Below, piece after piece: positions 7,490-16,990 of a stretch of 64,000 nt of DNA. Every line of letters starts with the position of its first letter. Within the stretch, counting starts at the first letter, position 1. The stretch is from Oscillospiraceae bacterium (GTDB taxonomy: Bacteria; Bacillota; Clostridia; Oscillospirales; Oscillospiraceae): contig CAJTFN010000008.1 in assembly GCA_910575815.1 (NCBI GenBank), positions 124,001 through 188,000 on the forward strand. Direction: 5' to 3'. Both the position numbers and the translations under genes were made by a program. The notes beneath the pieces are model-generated. The model did not search any database. It was given only the letters and a program-made list of their open reading frames with translations, and had not been told where the DNA came from.

Positions 7490-9198
7490 TCCAACTCTCC
7501 CATTTGCAGCTTTGCCATGCGGCGGTAACGCCGGCAGGTTTGTAGAAGCTCTCTGTGGGTTCCCTGAGCGGTGATGACGCCGTCCTCCAGCACCAGAATC
7601 CGATTCGCCTCCCGCAGAGAGGCCACCCGCTCGGAAATAATCACCAGAGTGACGCCGGGACAGTCCCGCCGGATGGCGGCGTGGAGGGCGGCGGCGGTGC
7701 GGTAGTCCAGGGCGCTGTCGGCGCTGTCCAGCACCAGGGTTCCGGGACGGGCGGCCAGGGCTCGGGCGATGAGGAGCCGCTGGCGCTGTCCGCCGGAGAG
7801 GTTGGCGCCCCGGATGTCCAGACGGGTGTCCAATCCGTCCGGCAGGGCCTCGATGAATTCCCAGGCCTGGGCGGTTTTCGCGGCGGCGATCACGTTTTCC
7901 CGGGGGAGGTCCCGCAGGAAGGAGATGTTTTCGTAGACGCTGTCGTTCAGCAGGGCCTCGCTTTGAAAGACCACGCCGAAGCGGTCCCGCAGATCCTCCC
8001 GGCGAAGGGTCGAGATGTCCTGCCCGCCAGCCCAGACCAGGCCCTCGTCTGCGTCGTAAAGCCGGAGAAGAAGGGAGATCAGGGTGGTCTTTCCCGCGCC
8101 GGTGGGGCCCAGGATGCCCAGAGTCTCCCCTTTATTTAAATAGAAGGACGCGCCGGACAAGTCCGGTTCAACACCCAGGTAGGAGAAGGAGGCGTTCTCC
8201 ATCCCCAGCTCCGGCCCCTGGGGTTCGGGACCGCTCGGAAGACGGGCCGTCTGATCTTCCGGAGCCAATAACACCGCCTGGATTCGCCGGGCGGAGGCCA
8301 CGCCCTTGCTGTACTTGACAAAGAGCTTGGCCAGACCCAGGGTAGCGGTTTGAATAATCGTGAAATAGGAGAGGAACGCCACAATCTGCCCGGAGGCCAG
8401 CTGCCTCTGATTCACCAGCAAAGCGCCCGCCAGCACCACCAGCACCAATCCCAGGTTCAGCAAAAAGTCCGACAGGGGATTGGCGGCGGCCATGATGCGC
8501 CCAGCGTTTTCCTCCGCCTCCCTGGAGGCGCGGCTGGCGGCGGCGAAGCGCTCCCGCTCCCGCCCCTGACAGGCCAGGGCCTTGATGACCCGGACGCCGG
8601 AGGCGTTCTCCCGGATAATGCGTACCACGGTGTCCATGGCTTCCTGGGCCCGGGTATAGCGGGGGATACCCTGACGGGTTACCAGCCAGATGGCGAAGAA
8701 GGTGGCGGAACAGACGGCCAGCTGCACCAGGGCCAGAGGAGGAGCCTGAAAGAAGGTTAGAGTCAATCCGCCCAGCACCAGCATGGGCGCCCGGATACCG
8801 CCGCGTTGGATTTTGTCGAACATCTGATGGACGTGGTAGGTGTCGTTGGTCAGCCGGGAGACCAGGGAGGAAACGGAAAAGCGGTCCAGCTGGGCCTGGG
8901 AGAGGGTCAGGGTCCGGTGGTAGAGATCCCGGCGGAGCTGCCGGGTCACGTCCATGGAGACCCAGGCGGCCATACGGTTGGCGGTGATGTTGCAGAGGGC
9001 CGCGCCGAAGGCCATCAGCAGCATCAGCCCTCCCGCCCGGCGGATGGCGGCCAGATCCTGGGCCGGAACACAGTCGTCGATGATATGGGCCAGAAGCAGG
9101 GGGAGGAGCAGTTCTAAAACGGCGGCGGTGAACTTCACCGTGACGCCGGCGGCTACCCGGAGGGCGTGGGGGCGCAGATAGCTGAGAATGGTTTTCAA
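7486..9198 (-). CDS. ABC exporter half-transporter, degenerate-site subunit
   Basis: 570 residues, same architecture as its partner. Walker A GPTGAGKTT (Lys370) and a canonical LSGGQRQR signature are intact, but the catalytic glutamate after Walker B is Ser (LVLDSADSALD, Ser492) and the switch His is Glu (IISERVASL, Glu523). In a head-to-tail dimer this degenerate Walker side faces the partner's odd ISKGQ signature, so one composite ATP site is dead and the other complete, as known for asymmetric exporters. The start is TTG at 9198, chosen because GGAGG lies 7 nt upstream. A LacI-like palindrome core lies just upstream of the ribosome site. Confidence 0.9.
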   Translation of the reverse strand: MKTILSYLRPHALRVAAGVTVKFTAAVLELLLPLLLAHIIDDCVPAQDLAAIRRAGGLMLLMAFGAALCNITANRMAAWVSMDVTRQLRRDLYHRTLTLSQAQLDRFSVSSLVSRLTNDTYHVHQMFDKIQRGGIRAPMLVLGGLTLTFFQAPPLALVQLAVCSATFFAIWLVTRQGIPRYTRAQEAMDTVVRIIRENASGVRVIKALACQGRERERFAAASRASREAEENAGRIMAAANPLSDFLLNLGLVLVVLAGALLVNQRQLASGQIVAFLSYFTIIQTATLGLAKLFVKYSKGVASARRIQAVLLAPEDQTARLPSGPEPQGPELGMENASFSYLGVEPDLSGASFYLNKGETLGILGPTGAGKTTLISLLLRLYDADEGLVWAGGQDISTLRREDLRDRFGVVFQSEALLNDSVYENISFLRDLPRENVIAAAKTAQAWEFIEALPDGLDTRLDIRGANLSGGQRQRLLIARALAARPGTLVLDSADSALDYRTAAALHAAIRRDCPGVTLVIISERVASLREANRILVLEDGVITAQGTHRELLQTCRRYRRMAKLQMGELE

Positions 9199-9226
9199 GG
9201 CGAGGCCTCCTTTCCGGCAAACTTTC

Positions 9227-9239
9227 TCAAACGTTTGCG
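9227..9239. promoter_or_regulatory. Second LacI-like operator core, upstream of the exporter genes
   Basis: TCAAACGTTTGCG, containing the 10-bp palindrome CAAACGTTTG, shares 11 of its 13 bases with the operator at 5211-5224. It lies 29 nt upstream of the exporter TTG start. On the minus strand an AT-rich -10-like region (TATATT/TATAAA around 9255-9263) lies upstream of it, again placing the palindrome just downstream of a promoter. Confidence 0.5.
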
Positions 9240-9771
9240 GAAAAACATTTTTTTATAATATAAGCCATTGGGCTTCCCATGAAAGTGCTTCAACTATACT
9301 ACGATGTTCAAAGCCCTGTCAATTCGCATTTTGGCGGAAGCCGGCGAAACAGCGTTGGAGCTCTGCCCAAGGGGAGGGAGATGGATTTTGACACTTGTTA
9401 TAAATATGTCAAAAACAGAGTCGGCAGGGGGGGTGGATGGTTGACGGCATTAGGTTACACATATATAATAAAAGATAATCCTATATCAATGAGGCTTTGC
9501 CGGGAAATACGGCAGATACTATTGAAATACTTCCGAATAATAGGGATTTATCATGAGAATAGCCGGATTGGAAGGGCGAGGATGCAATGTTACTGTTATG
9601 TTACAAGTATGTATAACATATTGATTTTAGAAAATCGCTGTGTTATATTCATCATGCGGCACGGATGAGGCGGTGCTCCCGGTGTAGATACGGGAACGGC
9701 TAGCCACTGTATGTGCGCCGGAAAGATCCGACGTGTCCCTGACCGCAAATATTTGAAGGAGGAATATTCGC
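9240..9771 (+). promoter_or_regulatory. AT-rich S-layer gene leader with tandem promoters
   Basis: No gene is supported here; the short frames present have implausible composition. Two plus-strand SigA promoters are visible: TTGACG (9441-9446), 17 nt, TATAAT (9464-9469), and TTGATT (9621-9626), 17 nt, TATATT (9644-9649). An 8-bp inverted repeat ttttgaca/tgtcaaaa (9386-9393, 9407-9414) lies upstream. The leader would be about 115 or 295 nt long. The ribosome site GAAGGAGG sits in the loop of a possible short hairpin formed by two AATATT arms just before the ATG. Confidence 0.65.
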
Positions 9772-12700
9772 ATGAAGAAATTCCTGTCCCTGGTTCTTGC
9801 GATGATTATGACCATGTCTCTGGTCACGATCAGCGCGGGAGCCACCGAGTACAAGGATCTCACCGACAAAGATGAGATCAAGTACGAGGAAGCAGTTGCC
9901 GTTCTGAACCGGATCGGTGTCATCACCGGTTACCCGGACGGCAGCTTCCAGCCCGAGACGGAGCTGACCCGTGGCGCGGCTGCCAAGATCATCGTTTCCC
10001 TGATGATCGGCCCCGACGCTGCTGCGGCTCTGCCCAACACCAGCAGCCCCTATCCCGACGTTCCCGCCGGCCACACCTTCGCGGGCGTCATCAGCTTCTG
10101 CAAGACCAAGGGCTACATCAGCGGCTACGGTGATGGCAACTTCAAGCCCACCGGCACCCTGACCGGCTATGCATTCGCGAAGATGCTGCTGGGCGCCCTG
10201 GGTTACAGCAGCGACATCGAGCGCTTCACCGGCGCTGGCTGGACCATGAACGTTGCCAACATCGGTAACGTGACCGGCCTGTTCGACCGGATCAGCTTCG
10301 ATGGCGCGGCCGCCGTCACTCGTGACGAGGCCTGCCAGCTGGCTCTGAACACCCTGAAGGCCACCATGGTGACTTACGGCGGTACCTCCCTGGTGAATGG
10401 TTCCACTGGTTCCTACACCATCCAGGGCACTCAGGCCACCCCCAAGACCAGCAACAACCGCGACATCAACGCCAACATCGGCCGTAAGGACTGGTACGGC
10501 GGCAACAACAAGGGTTCCGATTACCTGACTCTCGAGTTCGGTGAGGAGCACTTCAAGGACCTGCGTCTGGAGCACGATCGTTATGATCCCGCTCACGACG
10601 AGTTCGGCCGTCCCTCCAACGAGTGGAGCTACAAGAAGGTTACCATCGGCACCTTCCCCCTGGAGGCTGACTACACCTTCACCACCCAGGTTGCCCACAT
10701 TGAGGACACCGACGGGACCAAGGAGAAGAACCTCGGCCTGCGTAACTTCGATCTGTACTCCGACGGCGGTTACTCCACCTGGAACGGCTGGGGCAACGAT
10801 GGCCGCGGCGGCAGCACCTATGGCGGTACTACCACTCTGTGGCAGAACGGCGAGGAGATCGAGGACTACTTCAACAACAAGAAGGTTGCCAACATCGCTG
10901 ATTTCACCGATAACGGCACCCTCGTTGAGGTCTATGTCTCCTACGTGGACGCTGACTGGATCACCGACGTCGTCGTTATCCAGACTCAGATGATGGAAGT
11001 CGACAAGATCGGCTCCGACTATGTTTCTCTGTCTCGCGTTGAGCCCGACGCGCAGGGCTATCCCAGCGAGACCGTTGCGGATGGCAAGACTGCCAACATC
11101 GGTTTCAACCTGTCCCCCATTCACGTTTCCGTCGCTCAGGTGAAGGATACCAACGAGGATTGCTACAACATCCTCAAGGACCTGAAGTCCGGCGATAAGG
11201 TCGCCGTGGTTCCCGTGACCACCGACGACGGCAAGACCTGGGATGCCGCTGAGGTCTATGTTCCCGAGACCGTTTCCGGCGCTCTGACCCGCGTGGATAC
11301 TTACGGTATCGGCAAGGACGACGACGATAAGCGTGGTGCTGTCGAGATCACCGTTGGCGGTACTTCCTACAAGATCGCCGACTGGAACAAGGACATGTGG
11401 GGCATCAACGCTGCCGAGATCAAGTCCACCCGCAAGGATGTCACCCTGCTCATGGACAAGTATGGCAACGCCATGCTGATCAAGGACAAGGGCGCCACCA
11501 GCAACTTCATGGTTATCGGCAATTACTACCAGGCTCTCGTTGGCAACAAGGTCTGCACCTTCGTTCACGGCTGGGATATCGGCGGTGAGGAAGTTGACCT
11601 GAACCTGGGCAGCAATGTCAAGATTGAGAACCACGGCAACAGCAAGTCTGTTTACGGCCATGTCATCGGCGAGCTGGTGTACTACACCTCCGACGGCACC
11701 ACCGGTGATGCGGACTATAAGCTGGAGCACAAGGAGAACAACCAGTACAAGAAGGCCGTCTTCGACGTTTACACCAACGTTAAGAAGGACATGAAGACGA
11801 AGGTTGCCGACGGTGTTACCGACTCTTATGAGATCAAGGCTTCCAACGTCACCATTCCTCTGGCTGACAAGAAGGGTACCGCCTGGCAGGACGGCACCTA
11901 TGGCAATAAGTATATTGAGGCCGGCAAGCTTGCCGAGCACCTCGACTACAACGACTATAACTTCAACACCTACTACTATGACAAGGGCGTCGTCTTCATC
12001 TATGTGAGCTACGGCGAAGATGAAGAGATCGAGAGCATCGAGTTCAAGAAGGGCGTCCAGAACGTCTCCAACAACGAGCTCCGTGAGCAGATCATGGGCT
12101 GGGCCTCTCAGGCCGCGGTCAAGGACGATCTGGTTCAGGCCGTCGTCATCAAGACCGACAGCTCCGATGCTACTGTCAACAACATGCTCTATGTCACCGA
12201 CACCAAGGGCTTCAAGGAAGTTGACAAGGAGACCAACGAGTCCTTCTTCGAGGTTGAGGTTGCCATGTTCACCGCTGACGGCAAGTTCCTTACCGAGCAG
12301 CACATCATGGTCAACAAGGACCTCCAGATTGGTGACTTCGCCACCTACACCAAGGTTGCCGGCACCAAGTACGAGGACAACTACTATCGCGTGAAGCAGT
12401 TCACCCGCCACAACTCTCAGCCCGCCGTTCTCACCACCATTGGTGTGGGGAAGGTGTTCAGCGTTGCGAATGATACCACCAAGGTTGTGAAGCACCTGAT
12501 CCGCGTCAACGGCGCTGAGACTGTTCTGGGCGACGCTCTGACGGCTCCCACTACCGGCCACGAGGGTTCCGGCGCTACTGGCAGCGAGACCTACATCCTG
12601 GGCGCGTACCGCGGCGCTGGCACGGACGTGTTCAACGATCCCACCCTGGCTAAGGGTGTCATCAACACCGCTAAGGCCGAGTGGCTGAACGCTACCGGCA

Positions 12701-14634
12701 ACAAGGAGTTCGACGACGTTGACTCTGCCGAGGATCTCCTCGACCTCGAGAACGTCAACTTCTCCAAGGTTGAGCTGGACATCCTCCTCAACGAGAAGCC
12801 CGACTCTGACGGCTTCCGTACCGCTTACCTGATCGTTCTCAAGAGCGTGAACGCTGGCGGCAGTGTCGTTAGCGGCCCCTGGTACTACGATGTTCAGACC
12901 AACGGCGCTATGAAGGGTGCCACCATGAAGGTTAAGTTCAAGGTTGCGGATTGGGCTGCCCCCAATGCTGGCGCTACCGTTCTCGTGACTCCCGTCATCG
13001 ACGGTGTTGCGGAGAGCACGGATGCCCAGACCCTGACCCTGACCCGCGAGGGCGACTATCTGGTTGGTTCCGCCCGCTTCTGCTCTGGCGTTGACCTGAC
13101 CAAGGCTAAGGTCGAGTTCACCAAGGGTGTTGAGACCTACAGCGCTGTTAAGGTTCGTTACTTCAACGGCAGCGTTGCCGATGCGAACGAGCTTACCATC
13201 GCGGGTGCTACCGCGACTCTGACCTCTGCGTCTGCTGGCGGTCCTGTGACCTTCACCTGGAAGACCACTGATAACACTGGCGCTAAGCTCGCCGTGAATA
13301 TCAGCAACTTGGTCACTAACGTCGCTGGCGTTCAGACCAATGATGGTACTGCTGTTGGCGGTCCTACTGACAGAACCTACAGCGGTTCTGGCCTCCAGGC
13401 CCTCGGCACCAACTATGTTAATGTTGTGATCACTGGTATCGCGGCTCTGAACGAGAACTACACCATCACCATTCCCAACACTGGCACGCCTGACCTGACG
13501 AACTCTATGGTTATCGGCACCTTCTTCGCCACTGGCGAGGCTGGCAAGGCCGAGACCGCGACCCTGGATGTTGATATTGTGGATGCTACCTCTGGCTCTT
13601 CCGTGACCACCACCAGCGTGGGCTCCAACGCTCGTGTCAACTTCAAACTGACCCTGGGCGGTACCATGGCGGATCCCAGAGTCAAGTCCTACAACGTCAC
13701 TCTGGTTCTGGACGTGGATGGCAAGGAAGTCAAGCTTGATACCGTTGAACTGGATAGCACCAGCAACACCACCAAGACCGTGGGTTGGAATGCTACCGCT
13801 AGCGCCAACGTGAAGCGCGTGATCGTTACTGCGAACGAGAATCCCTCTGCCACGGCTGCTGTGTCTGACGTGGGTGGCAACACCATCACCGTCAACTTCG
13901 GCGGCAAGGTGACCGCCGTCAACAAGACGGGTGTTGAGGTCTGGAAGACTGACGGCACTAAGGCCACCGTGATTGACGCGTCTCCGAACGGAAACAGCGT
14001 GATCATCACCCTTGCCAAGACCGATAAGGTTCAGGCTGGCTGGGTTGCCATCATCAAGGCTACTGACGTGACTGTGGAGGCCACCGCTGCTGCGAGCTTC
14101 TCTCTCTCTCGGACCATTGGTAACACCGACCTCGTGTACGTAGTTGTGCTTGAAGCCGCTACCGGCAACAAGCTGACCGGCGAGGTTGAGGTCAAGGCCT
14201 ACTCTGAGGCGAAGCCCGAGGAGCAGCCCGGCGGCCCCAGCACCCCCGACGGCCCCGGCGAGCCCGAGGGCCCCGATCAGGGTGGCCAGGATCCCGATCC
14301 CACCCCCGCTAACGTCACCGTGACCGCTACCCTGGCTGGTAGTGTGAGTGGTTGGACTCTCAAGAATGCTACTGCCACTGCCAAGGCTGGCGAGGACGTG
14401 ACCTTCGTTCTGGAGCAGGCGTCTGCATCTGACCTTGGAGAGGATGCTACCGTTGAAGTTACCCTGAGCACCGGCAGTGTGAAGGACGCGGCTGTGACTA
14501 CGGCTGGTGTGGCGGGTCCCGCCACCAAAGCCCAGATCACCGTGACCTACACCATTCCCTCTAATACTGAGGAAGAGACCGCTACTATCGAGATTGCTGG
14601 TGTTACCGCTACTCCTGCGGACAATGCTGGCTGA
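9772..14634 (+). CDS. SLH-domain S-layer/cell-surface protein
   Basis: 1620 residues, secreted: Lys-Lys start, hydrophobic core and a signal peptidase site near SAGA-TE (about residue 24). Three S-layer homology domains follow (about 27-85 with GVITGYPDGSFQPETELTR, 98-150 with GYISGYGDGNFKPTGTLTG, and a weaker third at 160-205), which anchor the protein to pyruvylated wall polymers. The remaining 1400 residues are low-complexity, Thr/Gly/Val-rich and beta-strand-like, with a Pro/Gly/Asp/Glu linker at about 1483-1516. There is no LPXTG motif. Codon use is strongly biased to C-ending codons, suggesting a very highly expressed gene. Tandem promoters precede it and a strong terminator follows, so it is monocistronic. 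It is probably the main S-layer subunit. Confidence 0.9.
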   Translation: MKKFLSLVLAMIMTMSLVTISAGATEYKDLTDKDEIKYEEAVAVLNRIGVITGYPDGSFQPETELTRGAAAKIIVSLMIGPDAAAALPNTSSPYPDVPAGHTFAGVISFCKTKGYISGYGDGNFKPTGTLTGYAFAKMLLGALGYSSDIERFTGAGWTMNVANIGNVTGLFDRISFDGAAAVTRDEACQLALNTLKATMVTYGGTSLVNGSTGSYTIQGTQATPKTSNNRDINANIGRKDWYGGNNKGSDYLTLEFGEEHFKDLRLEHDRYDPAHDEFGRPSNEWSYKKVTIGTFPLEADYTFTTQVAHIEDTDGTKEKNLGLRNFDLYSDGGYSTWNGWGNDGRGGSTYGGTTTLWQNGEEIEDYFNNKKVANIADFTDNGTLVEVYVSYVDADWITDVVVIQTQMMEVDKIGSDYVSLSRVEPDAQGYPSETVADGKTANIGFNLSPIHVSVAQVKDTNEDCYNILKDLKSGDKVAVVPVTTDDGKTWDAAEVYVPETVSGALTRVDTYGIGKDDDDKRGAVEITVGGTSYKIADWNKDMWGINAAEIKSTRKDVTLLMDKYGNAMLIKDKGATSNFMVIGNYYQALVGNKVCTFVHGWDIGGEEVDLNLGSNVKIENHGNSKSVYGHVIGELVYYTSDGTTGDADYKLEHKENNQYKKAVFDVYTNVKKDMKTKVADGVTDSYEIKASNVTIPLADKKGTAWQDGTYGNKYIEAGKLAEHLDYNDYNFNTYYYDKGVVFIYVSYGEDEEIESIEFKKGVQNVSNNELREQIMGWASQAAVKDDLVQAVVIKTDSSDATVNNMLYVTDTKGFKEVDKETNESFFEVEVAMFTADGKFLTEQHIMVNKDLQIGDFATYTKVAGTKYEDNYYRVKQFTRHNSQPAVLTTIGVGKVFSVANDTTKVVKHLIRVNGAETVLGDALTAPTTGHEGSGATGSETYILGAYRGAGTDVFNDPTLAKGVINTAKAEWLNATGNKEFDDVDSAEDLLDLENVNFSKVELDILLNEKPDSDGFRTAYLIVLKSVNAGGSVVSGPWYYDVQTNGAMKGATMKVKFKVADWAAPNAGATVLVTPVIDGVAESTDAQTLTLTREGDYLVGSARFCSGVDLTKAKVEFTKGVETYSAVKVRYFNGSVADANELTIAGATATLTSASAGGPVTFTWKTTDNTGAKLAVNISNLVTNVAGVQTNDGTAVGGPTDRTYSGSGLQALGTNYVNVVITGIAALNENYTITIPNTGTPDLTNSMVIGTFFATGEAGKAETATLDVDIVDATSGSSVTTTSVGSNARVNFKLTLGGTMADPRVKSYNVTLVLDVDGKEVKLDTVELDSTSNTTKTVGWNATASANVKRVIVTANENPSATAAVSDVGGNTITVNFGGKVTAVNKTGVEVWKTDGTKATVIDASPNGNSVIITLAKTDKVQAGWVAIIKATDVTVEATAAASFSLSRTIGNTDLVYVVVLEAATGNKLTGEVEVKAYSEAKPEEQPGGPSTPDGPGEPEGPDQGGQDPDPTPANVTVTATLAGSVSGWTLKNATATAKAGEDVTFVLEQASASDLGEDATVEVTLSTGSVKDAAVTTAGVAGPATKAQITVTYTIPSNTEEETATIEIAGVTATPADNAG

Positions 14635-14648
14635 TCACCCCCTGAAAA

Positions 14649-14712
14649 CTTATTTCAACGAAATAAGCAATTAGGGAAGAAGACCCCCGGGCGTGAGCCC
14701 GGGGGTCTTTCC
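14649..14712 (+). terminator. Rho-independent terminator of the SLH gene
   Basis: A small hairpin (cttattt/aaataag, 14649-14667) is followed by a 12-bp stem agacccccgggc with loop GTGA (14681-14708) and TTT. It lies 47 nt past the stop codon. Confidence 0.85.
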
Positions 14713-14792
14713 CATTCCCCAGAAATCAATGGTGACAAACGGGAAGGAGTGTGGTATAATACCCAGAGAATGACAGAAGGGAGGACTCCGGC

Positions 14793-16928
14793 GTGATTGA
14801 AAACCCCGGCTTGATCGAATACCTTCTCTCCACCGGCGGGGCTCTCCAGGGCCGGGAGCTTCAAACCGCCCAGCAGATTAAACGCTTCACCGACGAGATG
14901 CCCAGCGGCTTCTTCATCTACCGGGACGACACCGGAGAGGTGCTTTACGTCAACCACGCCCTGCTGCGCTCCTACGGCTGCGAAACGGAGGAGGAGTTCC
15001 TGGCCCTCACCGGCGGCCGGTTCCAGGGCATGGTCCACCCCGAGGACCTGGAAGCCGTGGAGCAGAGCATCCGGGAGCAGCTGGAGGGCAACCAGTTCGA
15101 CCTGGACTATGTGGAGTACCGCATCATCCGGAAGGACGGCTCCGTCTGCTGGGTGGAGGACTTCGGGCATTACATCAAGACGGAGAAGCTGGGAGGCGTG
15201 TTCTACGTCTTCCTGGCCGACATCACCGAGCGCCATCACCGCCGCCTGGCCGAGCGGGAGGCGATTCTGGAGGAGAAGCTCCAGAAGGAGCGGGAGCTCC
15301 AGGAGCAGGCCGAGCAGAACGCCGGCTTCCTGGAGCAGATGAACGACGAGCTGGTTCGCCGCCTGGAGCTCATCGAGGGCCTCAGCGCGGATTACGAAAT
15401 GGTGTTTCACGCGGACCTGAAAGCGGATGTGATTCAGCCCTACCGGGTGAGCAGCCGGGAGTGCTTTCAGTTTGGCCGGGACTTGCAGGTCCGGCCCTTC
15501 CGGGGCTTTGCCGAGGAATATGCCCGGCGCTGGGTCTATCCGGAGGACCGGGAGACCTTTCAGAAGAGCATGGAGCCGGAGGACATCCGCCGCGCCCTGG
15601 AGCAGGAAAAGGTGGTCCACGTCGACTACCGGATTCTCCGGGACGGGGAGCCGGAGTATGTCCAGGCCCTCATCGTCAACGTCAGTCCCGACGAGAGCGT
15701 GACCCAGATCATGTTCGGCTGCCGGACGGTGGACGCGGAGGTCCGCCGGGAGCGGGCCCGGACGGCCATGCTGGAGGATGCCCTCCGCCAGGCGAAGCTG
15801 GCGGGAGAGGCCCGGAACACCTTCCTCTCCAACATGTCCCACGACATGCGCACGCCCATGAACGCCATTGTGGGCTTCACGGCCCTGGCCCAGCGCCATA
15901 TCAACGACCAGGAGCGGCTGAAACGGGACCTGGAGAAGATCAGCGTCTCCACCAACCGTCTGCTCCATCTGGTGAACGACGTGCTGGAGCTCAGCTGGCT
16001 GGAGTCCGGCCGGGTTCATATTGAGGAGGCGGTCTGCGCCCTGCCGGAGCTGGCCCGGGAGGTTTTTGAGGAGATCTGTCCCCACAGCGAGGAGAAGGGG
16101 GTTGCCCTGGACCTCTCCGCCGTGGAGACGGAGCACCCCTGCGTCTGGTGCGACCGGCCCAAGCTGCGGCAGGCCTTGGTGCGGCTGGCCTTGGGGGCGG
16201 TGAAGTGCGTCAGCGCCGGGGGGCGGGTAGTGCTGTCCCTCCGGGAGCGGAGCGCCACCCGGTTTCACGGGGCCTATTATTTCATCGCGGATTGCTTCGG
16301 CGTAGAGGCCTCCATGGCCTCGGCGATTTTCATGCCCTTCGACCGCCAGGAGATCACCGCCGCCGCCGACGCGGAGGGCGGGGACCTGGGTCTGCCCATC
16401 GTGCGGCACATCATCGAACTGATGGGCGGCAGCGTGGAGGCGGAGGCTCTGCCGGAGGGAGGCGGCCGCCTGACGGCGTCGCTGAATCTGCGCCTCCAGG
16501 AGGAGGCGGCCATCCAGGCCGCCGCCATCCCGGCGGGAGAGCGGCGGGTGCTGGTGGTGGAGGACAACGAGCTGAACCGGGAGATTGCCCAGGACCTGCT
16601 GGAGGATGCGGGCTTCCTGGTGGAGACCGCCGCCGACGGCGCGGAGGCCGTGGAAAAGGTGAAAGCCTCCCGGCCGGGATATTATGCCTTGATTCTGATG
16701 GATTTGCGGATGCCGGTGATGGACGGCCACACGGCGGCCCGGATCATCCGGGCCCTGCCGGACCCGGGGCTGGCCAACGTTCCCATTGTGGCCCTCTCGG
16801 CGAACACCTTCGACGAGGACCGCAAGCGCTCCGCCGAAAGCGGCATGAACGCCCATCTGGCCAAGCCCCTGGACGTGGACCGCCTTCTGGAGCTGGTCTC
16901 CGGCATTACCGGCGCACCCTTTTCGTAA
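14793..16928 (+). CDS. PAS-containing hybrid sensor histidine kinase/response regulator
   Basis: 711 residues, no membrane segments, so a cytoplasmic sensor. Order: PAS domain (about 35-150), coiled coil (150-200), a second PAS-like segment (about 200-315), HisKA dimerisation helix with SNMSHDMRTPMNAI (phospho-acceptor His350), an ATPase-like domain, and a C-terminal receiver with VLVVEDNELNRE, Asp637 and Lys691. The ATPase domain looks degenerate: the N-box Asn is absent (RLALGAVKCVS) and no DxGxG G1 box is visible, although GDLGLPIV resembles a G2 box. The start is GTG with GGGAGGA upstream. It is monocistronic. It may be a weak or dead kinase that acts as a phosphatase or scaffold. Confidence 0.85.
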   Translation: MIENPGLIEYLLSTGGALQGRELQTAQQIKRFTDEMPSGFFIYRDDTGEVLYVNHALLRSYGCETEEEFLALTGGRFQGMVHPEDLEAVEQSIREQLEGNQFDLDYVEYRIIRKDGSVCWVEDFGHYIKTEKLGGVFYVFLADITERHHRRLAEREAILEEKLQKERELQEQAEQNAGFLEQMNDELVRRLELIEGLSADYEMVFHADLKADVIQPYRVSSRECFQFGRDLQVRPFRGFAEEYARRWVYPEDRETFQKSMEPEDIRRALEQEKVVHVDYRILRDGEPEYVQALIVNVSPDESVTQIMFGCRTVDAEVRRERARTAMLEDALRQAKLAGEARNTFLSNMSHDMRTPMNAIVGFTALAQRHINDQERLKRDLEKISVSTNRLLHLVNDVLELSWLESGRVHIEEAVCALPELAREVFEEICPHSEEKGVALDLSAVETEHPCVWCDRPKLRQALVRLALGAVKCVSAGGRVVLSLRERSATRFHGAYYFIADCFGVEASMASAIFMPFDRQEITAAADAEGGDLGLPIVRHIIELMGGSVEAEALPEGGGRLTASLNLRLQEEAAIQAAAIPAGERRVLVVEDNELNREIAQDLLEDAGFLVETAADGAEAVEKVKASRPGYYALILMDLRMPVMDGHTAARIIRALPDPGLANVPIVALSANTFDEDRKRSAESGMNAHLAKPLDVDRLLELVSGITGAPFS

Positions 16929-16952
16929 GCGCGAGGCTTTCGAAGACGAAAG

Positions 16953-16990
16953 CAGACCACCGTGAGGAATCACGGTGGTCTGTTTGTTCT
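16953..16990 (+). terminator. Terminator after the hybrid kinase gene
   Basis: A perfect 13-bp stem cagaccaccgtga with loop GGAA, followed by TTTGTTC. It lies 24 nt after the stop and may also serve the convergent gene that ends at 16990. Confidence 0.85.

Noticed and set aside
9279-9668. 129-codon frame upstream of the SLH gene
   Set aside because: It crosses both predicted promoters, has unusual composition for this genome and no supporting ribosome site.
9700-12561. 953-codon open frame antisense to the SLH gene
   Set aside because: It is an artefact of the sense gene's codon bias (almost no TTA, CTA or TCA codons), has no ribosome site, and the product is a low-complexity Val/Leu/Gly/Asp-rich sequence.
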